From positions 434,001-498,000 of the forward strand of contig QWDQ01000004.1 in assembly GCA_003868215.1 (NCBI GenBank): a stretch of 64,000 nt of DNA. Direction: 5' to 3'. A model generated the notes under the pieces. That model was not told the DNA's origin, ran no database searches, and saw only the letters and a list, made by a program, of their open reading frames with translations. This DNA is from Pseudophaeomoniella oleicola (lineage: Eukaryota; Ascomycota; Eurotiomycetes; Phaeomoniellales; Phaeomoniellaceae). Position numbers and translations under genes: made by a program. Below, in pieces: positions 40,974-52,243 of the stretch. Within the stretch, counting starts at the first letter, position 1, and every line of letters starts with the position of its first letter.

Positions 40974-42597
40974 TTACAATGCTTCGTAGCTAGGTTGAAC
41001 TTTCTTCTTTCGATCGGCGAAAGATTCCCATGCCTGAGGGAAGCCGCATGATCGAACCCAGTTGTCTCCTTCGGCTTCGACGGAGTCGATTACTGTTGCG
41101 AGGGAGAGGCGTGTGTGTCAGTCTCGGATGGACGAAAGGGGCAGAGGAAGAAAAGAGAGAGAGTAGAAGAAGGGAGGGGTCTTAATTACCCATATGTGCG
41201 AGTTTGAGCCAGGTTATTCCCTTAATCGGCCAGTTTCTTTTTTCTTCCCAAGGTTTGCATTTGTCTTGGCCGTTGGCGAGGGCGCGGATGAATTTGCTGG
41301 CGTGTCCATCGTCTTCCAAACGATTTACGCGCTCGAAGATGGTGGTCCAGCCTCCCGGTTGCTTTTCTTCGTATTCTGTGATTTCTTCGAGGTAGAGCTT
41401 GGGGGAGCCCCTGCTGATGTACATGGCCAGATCAGCCCAGCCCTTGTATTCGAGCAGTATCGATTTTTGTTCGGTGGTGAGCCAGGGCTGGTCGAGGAAG
41501 GACCAGAAGAAGATACTGGAGTTGATGCAATGCATGAAGAAGAAATCGAATTTCACCTGCTTCTGTGGATTCTGTGCCGCACCAGTGAAATAAGCACAGA
41601 AATCCGTCATCTCTGCAGTCTTTTGAGCTAGTGAATCATCAGGCATTACGCGCCACTGAGCTGCAATCTCGATCATCTCTTTCGAACCACGGGCAAGGAC
41701 ACCATCACGGAGCTTATTCGAATCCTCCCATTGTATGCACGAGGTAAGAGTGGAATTCGATTGTGTTTCCTGAAGGAGGTCAAAGAGAGATTTCGTACTG
41801 GGAGGTTGGCCTGTCGTGGAGATATGGCCTTTGATCCCGTCAAAGTATTTATTGAGCCAAGATGAAGACACTGCACACATAGCTAGGCCCTCCGCGATGA
41901 TGGCAGGTTGTGAAAACTCGATCCCAAATCCTGCATGGATGATAGGATGAAGAAATCCTGAGCAGAGTCAGTTAGATGCTCCTATCTGATATATGTCGGG
42001 AGCAATACCAGCAAAAAGCTGGCCTAACATGCGGTTTGCGAGTACGTCACCAGCAAATATGTAGTCTTGAAATGTTTGGCCAACCCCTTTCTCTTCCATC
42101 TGGGACTGGAAAAATTGCAGAAATTCAGCATAGTACTGAGACTTTCCGAGATACTGTTGGAACTTTCTCCGGTCGCGTAGATCCTGTAGCACCTTTGCTT
42201 TTTCTTCTCCCGGAGGTCGCTGGTAGTCCTTGTTGAGATCGTATCCTTTCTGTATGTCATCTGGAGTTGCCCCAAGGGCGTAGAGGGTCAGGATGTGGTG
42301 GGCGATGTGGTCTGTTCAGATGCATTAACGACTGAGTGATATTATTAAACTGGACTGGGTGGAAATACTATGAAATCCATCCGCATTGAAGAAGCAGTGA
42401 TGCTGGTTATGGTTCTCTTGTAACACCTCGCTCCCCTTCGTTGCCGAGACCTGCTCAATACTTGGAACATGGTAGACACCGGCGTGCGACGTCGTCAAGT
42501 CGACTTTTGAGGTAGTTGCCATACTTCGCAGCGATATTAGTGGTCTATATAAGTGGTTACGAGCGTTAAGCAACCTGGCCAGACCACCAACGCGCAT
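40974..42597 (-). CDS. questin-oxidase-like protein (DUF4243)
   Basis: Members include the fungal questin oxidases that open an anthraquinone ring by Baeyer-Villiger-type oxidation; many members have no known substrate. Four exons (42369-42597, 42009-42311, 41190-41957, 40974-41092) with introns of 57, 51 and 97 nt give 472 aa. The joins restore NADGFH-NHIAHHILTLYALGA, LGQLFAG-FLHPIIHAGFGIEFSQPAII and LKLAHM-VIDSVEAEGDNWVRSCGF, all typical of the family. The conserved His residues in these blocks are present. The first ATG adds a 25-residue Arg/Leu-rich leader without acidic residues, like a mitochondrial presequence; starting at 42522 (MATTSKVDL) gives 447 aa. No biosynthetic neighbours are present, so a role in a gene cluster is not supported. 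Confidence 0.88.
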
Positions 42598-43128
42598 TCC
42601 TGGAACCTACAAAGTATTCCGGTCACCTTGAGAAGGCTTGAGAATCAGGACAGTAGGTGACAGGAAAGAAACTTAGAGACCCTGGTACTTAAGAGGCTCT
42701 GTAATTGGTATGAGTGGAAGAAGGACAGTGCAGGTAGTAAGACAGCGATGAAGTGACAAATGGTTCAGATCGGAGGATTACACTTGGGATATGCAATGAG
42801 AAGATGAAGGAACATTCTATCTTCATCAATCGGAAGACATAAGTTAAGTAAGACAGCAGAATACAAATCAGAGGAGCATTTGTACGCAATTATGCAACCA
42901 TCATAAGGTAATCCAGTCATGTTGGAACGGATATATGATGGATACGTCACTGTTGATTGTTTATGTCCGTAGCGACGGTAAAGAGTGAAATGAGGAGGAA
43001 TTTGCGGGGAATCTAACGTAGTACAATTGAACATCTACAATTGAGATGCACTCATCAGTAATCTAACGGCTCACAACTCTTACGCGCAACATATCCTGTG
43101 AACAAGCAGCAGTACAAGATCTAGATTC
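42598..43128. other. spacer, nothing recognised
   Basis: This is an AT-rich stretch upstream of the questin-oxidase-like gene. Only short ORFs occur on either strand. Confidence 0.4.
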
Positions 43129-44815
43129 TCATCTGATATTCAAAATGCCTCTAAAATTCTTCAGGTCGTTCACCAAAGAGAGAATAATCGTATCTATCAC
43201 TAACAGCTGGAAGTCGTCCTTATCGAAATCCAAAAGGGCAGTTCAGGCATCTCCTGACAACGTCTCCATATACCGTCCCACTCTCGGTATAGACATCGTC
43301 TAGCAGTCTAGTTGCTGTGTTGAACTGCGTCAAAACCCATTATTTGGATCAACGTCTTCGGGTTCCGCTAGCTTTGCGAGAGGCTCGCAGAAGCACAGCT
43401 CTACCAAGGTATGACTAAGAGCAAACAATGCTTCGCATCGAAGCAAATGTGCTGCCTGGCACCTGTGGCCGCACCCTGAGAAAGACGTTGATCGGCGGGC
43501 TCATCTAAGGCCACCTTCCAATGAAGATAGGGTCTGTCAAGCGTTGGCTCCGATTGCGGCTCTTGGACGAAGTAGATGTCGCTACTTCTCCAGCGCCTTT
43601 TGAGCCAAGAATCCTCAAATTCGAGTACACTGGAGGCAGCAACGTTGGTCGCCAGTCAGAGTCTTTCGGCGAGATTCCTGCATCAAAAGGCTCGAGAGAA
43701 AATATGTTTCGAGGTCTGGCCTGTAACTCTGCGTCGAAAAGTACAGATCATGGCGTTCTCCTTGAGTGTCGTTATCGAGCAAGCAACCTACAGCCCGCCC
43801 CAAGACTAGACTGTCATTATGCATGGACTCCAAGGTAGAGCAAATATCAGCAATGGGAGGCGGTAGAAGTTCTGGGTGGGTTGTAGTTATAGCCACGGCT
43901 GTGATCACTGGAGCGCTGGAGAACCGTACTGATCGTCCAAGATTCTGTGGAAGGTCTGCCACGGCTGATGGCTGGACCGACCGCAATTTTGCGTCCACTG
44001 ACTCGAGCTCAATTTCCCTCAATTCTCGGGAAGCAAAATTAGGCTGGGCCGATTTGGACAGCAGGATCTTGAACCTAGTATTGGAACTGGAGGGCATGAG
44101 TTCTTCCCACAATCGTGGTTCAGGGCGCATATTGATCTGGTGGGATGATCGACAGCGGCATTTCCAGCATTTCCCACCCACGACCATTTGGTGTAGGCTC
44201 CTTGCATGCTTTCTATTTTGCTTGAACTCTGCTGACAACCTTCGATGTCTCGGTAGGTAACGTGTTCTTCCGACCTCGAGATGAGTCGAGTGGTCTGCTT
44301 CTCGTCCCAGTTATTGATTGGTTCGACGGATTTTTGAGATGAGTTCGTCGTAGATCTTTTTCGAGAGTACCAATTTCACCCTTTCAACTTGGCGCCTCAG
44401 GGCGTTGGCATCCATCCATTCAATCTGTACAAAGATGAGTGTCTACTGAGCGAGAGGGGGATGGCTGGACGCGATGTCCACAACGCTTGCTTCTTCCGAT
44501 CCGGGAGCTCACGAGGATTCTAGGCAACCTTGGCAGATTTATTGATCCATGATGGGTTCAGCAAGGTCAGAGAAGTAGTTGAGCTGATTACTGGAAAATG
44601 TTCAGTGGCGGTGACTCCCAGGATCCTCGTAAACATCTGGACCGACTGAAAGGAACCTTGCGAATGCCATATGGGAAGTTTGACTTACCTTTCCGGACTC
44701 CCCCACTCCGGGCTTTACCTTCAGCTCGTTCATGAACGACAACAAGTGGCGCAGATTTGCAATCCATGGTCCATACGACGGCCCTAGTTGACGCTGCAGT
44801 CTTTCGTAATGTTAT
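43129..44815 (-). pseudogene. decayed DUF7580-type fungal gene
   Basis: Read on the minus strand, successive blocks follow the order seen in fungal DUF7580 proteins, whose relatives often carry HeLo/prion-inhibition regions. They are RLQRQLGPSYGPWIANLRHL; then DANALRRQVERVKLVLSKKI; CWKCRCRSSHQINMR; LPPPIADICSTLESM; VAASSVLEFEDSWLKRRWRS then DIYFVQ; FALSHTLVELCFCEPLAKL; FNTATRLLDDVYTESGTVYG; and DDFQLLVIDTIILSLVNDLK. The blocks lie in different frames and at least three in-frame stops interrupt them. A possible old intron with GTAAGT and TACAG ends lies near 44432-44690. The N-terminal part of the usual protein is missing; homology fades at the AT microsatellite. The longest intact piece is 207 codons (43615-44238). 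The family name rests on memory of its pattern. Confidence 0.7.
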
Positions 44816-45413
44816 ATCTATAAAATCAATTGTGATATATATATATATATATATATATACAACACCTTCAGTTTTCGGCAGGACCCTCATGTCTATCTGA
44901 ATACTTCAATATCAATAGCAGCGTACCCTTTATATGGGTGATAACGAGCCGCAAAGAGCGAGATAGTACAGTAGGTATATATATCCTATGTTGTGATCTC
45001 CAGATAGAGTCGCACTGATCAACATAACCCCTTTCCTATCATGATATAATTAGATGCTTTGACACTATTATTATGTTATGTTCAATATTGTCCTGACCGG
45101 CTTTGACAAAACACATTATTATAATAGTAAAATTGTTATCATTCGATCACACACCGCTCAGAGAAAGGGAAAAAGGGATTTTTGGTCAGTCGGTCGATCA
45201 GATAAGCAGAATATATCATGTAGATAGATGATGGAGGAAGACATCTATCTGTTGAAGAAAGAAAAGGAAAGCTATACTGTCGCCGCCGGCCCATGTTTAA
45301 CGCTGATGAAGATGATGATGCCATTTGGACGATGCAGTAAGATGTGTTCATGGCCGCAAGCAAATAGAGAAATTCAAGGGTGAATGAGTTGGTATACAGC
45401 AACACAACCAAGG
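44816..45413. other. AT-rich spacer, CTK1 3-prime flank
   Basis: This is strongly AT-rich, with the AT microsatellite at its left edge and many TATA-like runs around 44970-45130. No gene-like ORF was seen. It contains the 3-prime flank of CTK1. Confidence 0.45.
44835..44859. repeat. (AT)n microsatellite
   Basis: An uninterrupted AT dinucleotide tract of about 25 bases lies at the point where homology of the decayed DUF7580-type gene stops. Confidence 0.93.
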
Positions 45414-48400
45414 TCATGACATGACGTCTGTCCTCGTGCTGTCTCCGTGGCTGCTACCGGGTCGCATTCTTTTAGCGTCTCTCTCTTCCGTCGTGCCTTC
45501 CACCAGCGCCGCGGTCGCTTTTCGTTTCTCTTTCTCTTTGGCCTCTACTTTCTTCGCTTCCCTCTCTCTTCGATCGTGTTCTCGACGATGAGCCTTGCTC
45601 TCGTACTCATGCCAATCACCTTCGACATCCTTCAATTCGACTGGTTGCGCTGGTTTAGGTTCTTCGCTTGTGAAATACGGGTGTGCAAGAACCTGAGCAG
45701 CATCCAGCCGTTTAGCGGGGTCGTACACGAAAACGCTATTGATGAGATTGACAGCTTCAGCGGAAAAGTGATCTTGGTACACGTCCTCTTCAATCCTTCG
45801 TTTGCGACGTTCTGTAGGACGGAGCAATTCAAACCACGGCATCTCCACAATGTTGGGCCACTCAGATCGAGTGGGAGTGCCCAAGATAGAGTAGAGCTTA
45901 TCCAGCTGGGCGATTTCACCACCCTCTCCAGGGAAGACAGCGCGCTTGGTGAACATTTCAACGAAGACGCATGCAGCGGACCAAACATCAACCGCGGGAC
46001 CATATTTTGTCTCGCCTAGGAGGAGTTCAGGCGGCCTATACCAGATTGTTATGACGCGATTCGTGTAGTCCAGCTGCCTCGACTTGGTGTAAAACCGAGC
46101 GAGACCGAAATCTGCATATTTCAGTTGACCGGTATTGCTGATGAGAATGTTAGCAGCCTTGATGTCTCTGTGGAGTACACCGCGCCGGTGGAGAAAATCC
46201 AAGCCTTCGAACATTTGTTTGGCGAGGTGCTTCTTGTGTGCGTTTGTTAACGTGAAAGCGGGGTGGTTGATGAGACCAGTTAGATCGTGAGCGAGGTACT
46301 CAAACACCATGAAGCACTCATTCTTCTCGACCATAACCTCTTGTAATGATACAACATGTTCGTGACGTAAGTGCTGTAACAACTTGATCTCACGGACGGC
46401 CGTAATGGGAAAACCGTCCCTTTCTCCTTCCATGCGGATCTTCTTCAGGGCCACCTTGTCCTTCGTGAAAACATGTATAGCTTTGAAAACTTTTCCATAG
46501 GTACCCGCACCCACAACTGATTCATTCCCAGGTTTGCGATAGTAGACCGAGTCTGACGCTTGCATTTCAAGAGGAAGTATTGGGCGCGGCTTCTTCGGTA
46601 CGACGGTAGCTATAGCATGTCTTCCATCCGGCGATCTATCGCGCCCTGAGCGTCTGTCTTTCTTGTCCCGTTGTCGGTTGTCGTCACGACGATCCGACCT
46701 ACGGTCATCTCTTCGATCGTCCTTCCTGTCATCGCGTCTATCACGTCTGTCATCACGGCGATCTCGTCTATTATCAAACTTCTTATTCTGTTGGTGAGCT
46801 GGAGGCGGTTTCGCTTTAGGCTCGCTCGGAGGAAGTGGTGTCTCTTTCTTTCTCGAAGTCAAATCAAGAGCTGGCTTCGCGGATGGAGGCGCTGATTGTT
46901 TCGATTTTAGCTTGAAACTTATCGCAGGTTCTTTCGGAGGTGGCATGGAAATTTCCTTCTCGTCCTCCACTTGTAATTCTTTTGATGGCCTGAAAGGGTT
47001 GTCATCTTCGTCCTGCGGAGGTAATGAATCGTGTGAAGACTGTTGAGACAGCGGCGGAGGTTGCATTGGGGCTTGATGACTGGGGCCATTGAAATTTGGT
47101 CCACTGCCTCGGCCGCGTGTAGAGGCAGTCCACTGTAGATTTGAAAAATGCCCTCCACGACCGCGTGGATTTTGGGGAGGAAAATTCTGAGCGCCTGGAC
47201 CAGAAAAGCGTCGGTCAGGTCCCTGATTGAAGGTCCCGCCGCGGTAGCTCCCATGGCCGCCCCTAAGATTTTGATTCTGAAAGCCTTGTGGCATATGCGG
47301 TGGCGAGCCTACGGGCGGGCCGGATTGGTTCGAGTAATACGGGTTTGGAGGTTGGTTAGGCCCCGGGTAGCTACTTTGTCTGTAAGGAGGCGATTGACTG
47401 TGACTAATGAAAGAGGGAATTAGCCTCTCTTCACGACCGAATACGTCTTGTATACAAACAGACGGTTTTCATTAACCCCACGAAGTGCCCAGAGGAAGTC
47501 AGAAAACAATATAAGCAAATGTGCTTACCTTGGATGACCGTAGTATGGTTGCTGAGGCTGTCCTTGCCAACCGCCACCTCTACCAGCTGGGTAAGGCGAA
47601 CCAGCAGGCGATCCGTGAAATGAACCGTTTGGGGTTACATATTGTGGCGATGCCGAATATCCTTGAAAGATATAATTAGTTGACGGATACGAAACGAAAA
47701 GAGATGGATTTACCTTGCGTAGGGTATTGTTGCCGTCGGTCCATAGTATCCCCAAAGTCGGGATCGTGCGGCGATTCTGGCAACGAAGGTGTTGCCTCAC
47801 GACTAAGTCTTGGCAAGCTACCTTGTCTGCTACGATGTGGAACTGCGCTATGTTGAGAAATTTGGGATCGTGTCGAATGGTGAGAAGTGCTGCGTCGCCG
47901 ACGTCGATGCTTGTTTCGCTTCTTGCCACGTCGGTTTTCTGGAGATTCGGGTAGATCCCGTTGCTGATGGTTCGGTTGAACAGCTCTACGCGGAGACCTA
48001 GATCTGGGCCGTCCTCTGGGTGGGAGATAAGAATCGACGAAAGCGTTTTGATGATCCGATCTCGAAAGATGCGCTGGTGATGTCCTCCTAGAACCCTCCT
48101 GCCCTTTCGATTTAGACTGAGTGAATGGTCGTTGTCGGCGGTCACGACTGCGGCTGCGACTGCGACTGCGGTCCCTCAAGAATATCCTGTCTGGGTGATG
48201 ATGAGATGGCAGCGGTGAAGGACTTCGAGTTCTTCTACGTTTGAGCGACCTTGATATGTCAGTGTCGAGAGGACTACCCGATTTATTTGGTATGGTTGGC
48301 CTCGTTTCTACGCTGGAGCGTGTGGGTGAATAATACGAGTTGCGGAATGGTTTGCGCCCTGTTCCACGGCCCCCTCTCCTTGCGAAAGAAGTGCGACCAC

Positions 48401-48875
48401 GACCTGGAGATCTATCTCGAGTCCGGTATTCTTCGGTTCGGTCGAGCTCACGCGCTGCTGATGGTGAGGAATCCCCCGGTCTGCCTCTGCTTGTGCCGCG
48501 ATTTTGCTGTCTGCTACGGTCGTAGAAGTGTCGACCTCGAGTGGGGTGTTCTGGTTCTCTCCAATGATCGCTCACCGAAGGGCTCTGTTGAGAACGAGCC
48601 ATGTAATCTTTCGCAGCATTGATAGAATCGTCGGCATTCGAATTCACGCACTGGAAGGGAGTAGATGGATATGGGTCGAATAGACCATGGGGCCTCTGGA
48701 AATGAGAAATAGTAGGGTGAGCGATTGAAGCTGAATGCGCACTTGGCGCGGTTCGGGGAATCGGCCGGAGGATTGAAGAAAATAGGGAACTTACCGATCT
48801 TCTACCACCATGAATCCTTTCTTGCTGCTCCCTGACCTCGACCCCTTCCCGATTCCATCGACTGGATCGCTGCAT
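45414..48875 (-). CDS. CTK1: CTD kinase alpha subunit (Ctk1/CDK12-type)
   Basis: Ctk1 phosphorylates Ser2 of the RNA polymerase II C-terminal repeats during elongation. Exons are 48795-48875, 47714-48695, 47529-47661 and 45414-47403 with introns of 99, 52 and 125 nt, giving 1061 aa. The kinase domain is at about 693-980: GAGTYGKVF, VALKKI, PITAVREIKLL (PSTAIRE-like), HRDIKAANIL, ADFGLARFY, a T-loop with YTNRVITIWYRPPELL, and MPWFELLRP, the block that separates Ctk1 from Bur1. The long N-terminus is disordered: an SR-rich region and an RD/DR repeat stretch (about 611-655), like CDK12/13. The C-terminus is charged (REHDRREREAKK). The first intron is a multiple of three without stops, so retention would keep the frame. 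Confidence 0.92.
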
Positions 48876-50297
48876 TTCCAGTCACTCAGTCTAGATATGT
48901 AGGACAAATTTACGTATCAAGCCAAATAAGCACTTGACTTCGCGGAAGTGATATCAGTCGGGGCTGTCGCACAAGCTGGCAACGTTAACGGCCATTGAAG
49001 TGGCACAACGAAGCCTCTCATGGTTTCGAGCTGCGATCCACGACAAATCTCTGCATCCGTTGAGATGCAAAAAGCACTATACGCAACCTCACTTGGCAGA
49101 CACAAACTATCTAATCAAGAAGTCTTAGGACCTCACCATGACCATCATATGATTCCCTGTGTCAATAGCTGCGCCGCACCCGTTAAGACACGCGTCGCGC
49201 CATTCTGGGGTAAACTCAGCCGAGTAGATCGCGCTCAGGTACAATACCCAGCATCAGACCAACTCTCTTCTGTCACAGACGGGGAGGGAAATGAGTCCAG
49301 GTCGATACTTGTAGCTGTAGGATAAGGTTAGACAGCTGCCAAATGTGCAGAATAGTACTCGGTCATGACCTGTCTTTGGCTCTGCTTTGGTTCTGGTTGA
49401 TCGTACACAGTCTTCTGCAAAGCAGACACGTCAAGGTGCTGTATAAATTCTGGTCAAGACTTTGGCCATATAGTACCTGTGAACGGAAGCTTGGCCAGTT
49501 GATGATCGTTCATGCATCAAGATGGTTCCCACGGTCTCTTCACTGCCCTGTCAGATCTCCCGTAGCGTAGAAACACGTTAAGAGCAGCATCCTCAACAAG
49601 GCCACAGTTTCGCTGTCGCTGTGTGGTGTTGATGACAGATAGAACTCAAGGTTGTTGTCAATCCATCAGATCGAAGGCATGACATTGGTCATGTTTTCTC
49701 GCACCCAGCATTGATATCATGTTCTACAGCTAGTGATGCGAGCAGTGAAGGAGATTGGTGACATCCATGTGGTGAACCCGCAGAGCAACACGAATGCCCA
49801 ACAGTCAGCCTCCTCCACAGTATGTGCTGTTGTAAGCACGATGTAATGCTGTCGCTACATTCCGCCTTTCCACCTGATTTCCCATCAGCATTGCACCGGC
49901 TAACTCTCCAAGATCTCCTGCTAGATGGCAAAAAACTAATATGATTAATTTGGTGATGAAACCATGGTAGAATGTCTTTCGATGGACAGGTTGAGGTTGG
50001 AATTGTAACATCCTTGGCACGCTACGGTAGTCATTATCTGCACGATTGCTTCTACTCTCGTAGTAGGTAGATAGTACAACTAACCATGTCTCCATCTCCT
50101 CGGCCTCCTTGCCCAGATTGAACGACTCTTTACTTACTTTGGGCACCTAAGATAATTAACATAGCTGGTAGTTATAATTACCCCCGAGCTCTAGGGATCA
50201 TAGCACACCCCCGAATACCGTCACGAGATCAAGTATGCTAACGAAAATTCGGACAAGAGTCGCATTCATAGGTGCTCTCATCTATCTCTCTATCTTT
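48876..50297. other. 1.4-kb spacer, nothing recognised
   Basis: This contains the CTK1 promoter and the NPY1 3-prime flank. A 113-codon minus-strand ORF (49805-50146) and several shorter ones have no recognisable pattern. I see no RNA gene or repeat. Confidence 0.4.
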
Positions 50298-51673
50298 CTA
50301 TATCTTGGTAACGCCTGACAGAAAAGGACTATCAATGGCTGCGGCAATCAACTGGTTGGCTATGGCAGTCTTTGGTGGAAGCCGTAAGTTGCCTTCCTTA
50401 TATTCAGATCCAGCTTCTTCGCCTATGCCGCTTGTTCCCACGCGTAAGGCTTCTCTTACTTCGGCAAGAGGGAACCACTTTGCGTCTTCTAGCTCGGGGT
50501 CATAATCCAGCTTTATTTTCTCATCTTCTTCGCTTGCCACTTGTGCGATAGCTCCTATCATCAGATTTGCAGGATAGGGCCATGGCTGGCTCGAGTGTAT
50601 CACGACTCGAGAGAGCACCACGCCACTCTCTTCCCAAACCTCGCGGCGAACCGCGTCTTCCACACTTTCTCCAGGTTCAATGAAGCCAGCAAGAGTCGAG
50701 TACCAATGTGGTGGGAAACGCTTGCTTCGTCCCAACAGGATCCTTTTGCCATCTTTGCTCAGGACTGCGACTATTATTGTAGGATCCGTACGGGGAAAGG
50801 TAAGATTAGAAACACCACGACGAGTCGAGCAAGGTGGCCGTTCGGTGGCAGAGCTCGGCGTTGCTTCTGTGGTACTGCCTACAGATCCACCACCAGTGAC
50901 CCTGGCCCAATCTGTCGGTGGACAGACTCTCTTCGCCCCTCCGTTGATCGACAAGGTTGGCTGGCCGCACCCAGCACAAAATGGGTTCCGCGCATTCCAG
51001 TCGAGTAAGGCACGAGCCATCGCATATGCAGAAGCTATTAGGGTTGGTAAGGGCAAGTACTGGTAGGGATCCAGGTGCTAACATACCAATATCTGCTGGA
51101 AACGACATTGCGCGCATGCCTTCCAACGGTTTAGAGCCGCGTCCCTCCATTTTGGACAACAGGTCCTTTGCGGCTTTCTCATATGAGCTTTTCGGAGTCA
51201 CATCAAGCGCAAAATGTGGCGCGCCGATGAAGTTCTTATAATGCAAGCCATTCTTATTCTTCTCGTCGATACCGAGGAAAACCAATTGCGGTGTCGAGTT
51301 TCGCGAATTGTATTCTTTGAGCATCTCCTCATCCGTTTTGCTATACGGATCTCCCCCAATTAGATCTTTAACCTCGGCGTAAGATGCATAGTCTATCTCC
51401 ACTGCGCTTTTGCAAAGGGGCGACAGATCCTTGAACAGCATGAAATGCGTGGTCTCATGTTGTACCGCTTGCGAGAGAAAGCCATGTTCGCTCCGTAGAA
51501 ACGACAGCCGATTCAAAGGAGAACCGCCGAAATAGTTGATCACCTGCGCAACGAATCAGCGAAGTTTCATCGCAATATAATACGTTTCAAGATACCTCTT
51601 TTCCAAAACGGCGGGACAACATTGATGGCGCATCAATATGATCGGGGTGGGGTAGATCTGGTAGTGGAGGCAT
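50298..51673 (-). CDS. NPY1: NADH pyrophosphatase (Nudix, NUDT12/NudC type)
   Basis: The enzyme splits NAD(H) to NMN(H) and AMP, with preference for NADH, and homologues often act in peroxisomes; the eukaryotic family can also remove NAD caps from RNA. Exons are 51596-51673, 51087-51543 and 50298-51034, both introns 52 nt, giving 423 aa. The N-terminal domain starts MPPLPDLPHPDHID and continues INYFGGSPLNRLSFLR. The zinc-ribbon is CAGC...C at about 198-216, with three of the usual cysteines evident. The Nudix box is at about 295-317, GFIEPGESVEDAVRREVWEE followed by SG, and is complete. The NudC-type block SQPWPYPANLMIGA follows it. A 60-residue Ser/Thr-rich insert lies between zinc site and Nudix fold. 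It is divergent from QNS1. Confidence 0.94.
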
Positions 51674-52243
51674 CGAGTCCTTCTGAGCCGTTCGTCAACC
51701 GTGTATATTTTGTACCTGTAGTGATTCTGTAGAGATCTAAGATATATGTGAAAACACCGCGGGGGAAAAGCAAGATAGGTACAGTATATAGTATTACAAT
51801 TAAAGGTAAGGTAGAAGATGGACGATCGATCTTTGTGACCTGATGACAAACGCAGTCGCCGTTAGAAGCTCTTCTCCGATAAATGCCCGTAAAGACGTAA
51901 TCGTTGTGGTTATTGATCGATACAGTAATCCGTAGCCGGAGCTCCAGGACGATAATAAGCCTCAACAAAGGAGCTTCAATGGCCCATTATCAACTTGGAA
52001 ATCATCTCTCGGTATCAGCCACCTCTGACACGGCCCAGGACCCGTAGGAGAACCTTTGTTTTAACACAATTTGGGGTTTCAGTATTAGCCTGGAAGGTCT
52101 TCTCCCTAGAAGAGCTTTAGTGGCTGTTCCCGAGGACAAGTTGAAGACTCATATACTTCAAATTCGTAAGATTCTGAGCATAAAGGCCAGGCCATCTCTT
52201 ATCTCTGCCAGGATAGCCATTCGAGAGTGCCGTGAGAATCACA
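51674..52243. promoter_or_regulatory. divergent promoter NPY1 / QNS1
   Basis: 570 bases separate the starts of an NADH-hydrolysing enzyme and NAD synthase, facing away from each other. No ORF or recognised site was found; the right third is less AT-rich and probably transcribed as the QNS1 leader. Confidence 0.45.

Noticed and set aside
43766-44260. 164-codon plus-strand ORF
   Set aside because: Antisense to the DUF7580-type relic, whose minus-strand blocks explain the sequence better.
49805-50146. 113-codon minus-strand ORF
   Set aside because: No recognisable domain; no splice-linked neighbours; lies in the CTK1/NPY1 spacer.
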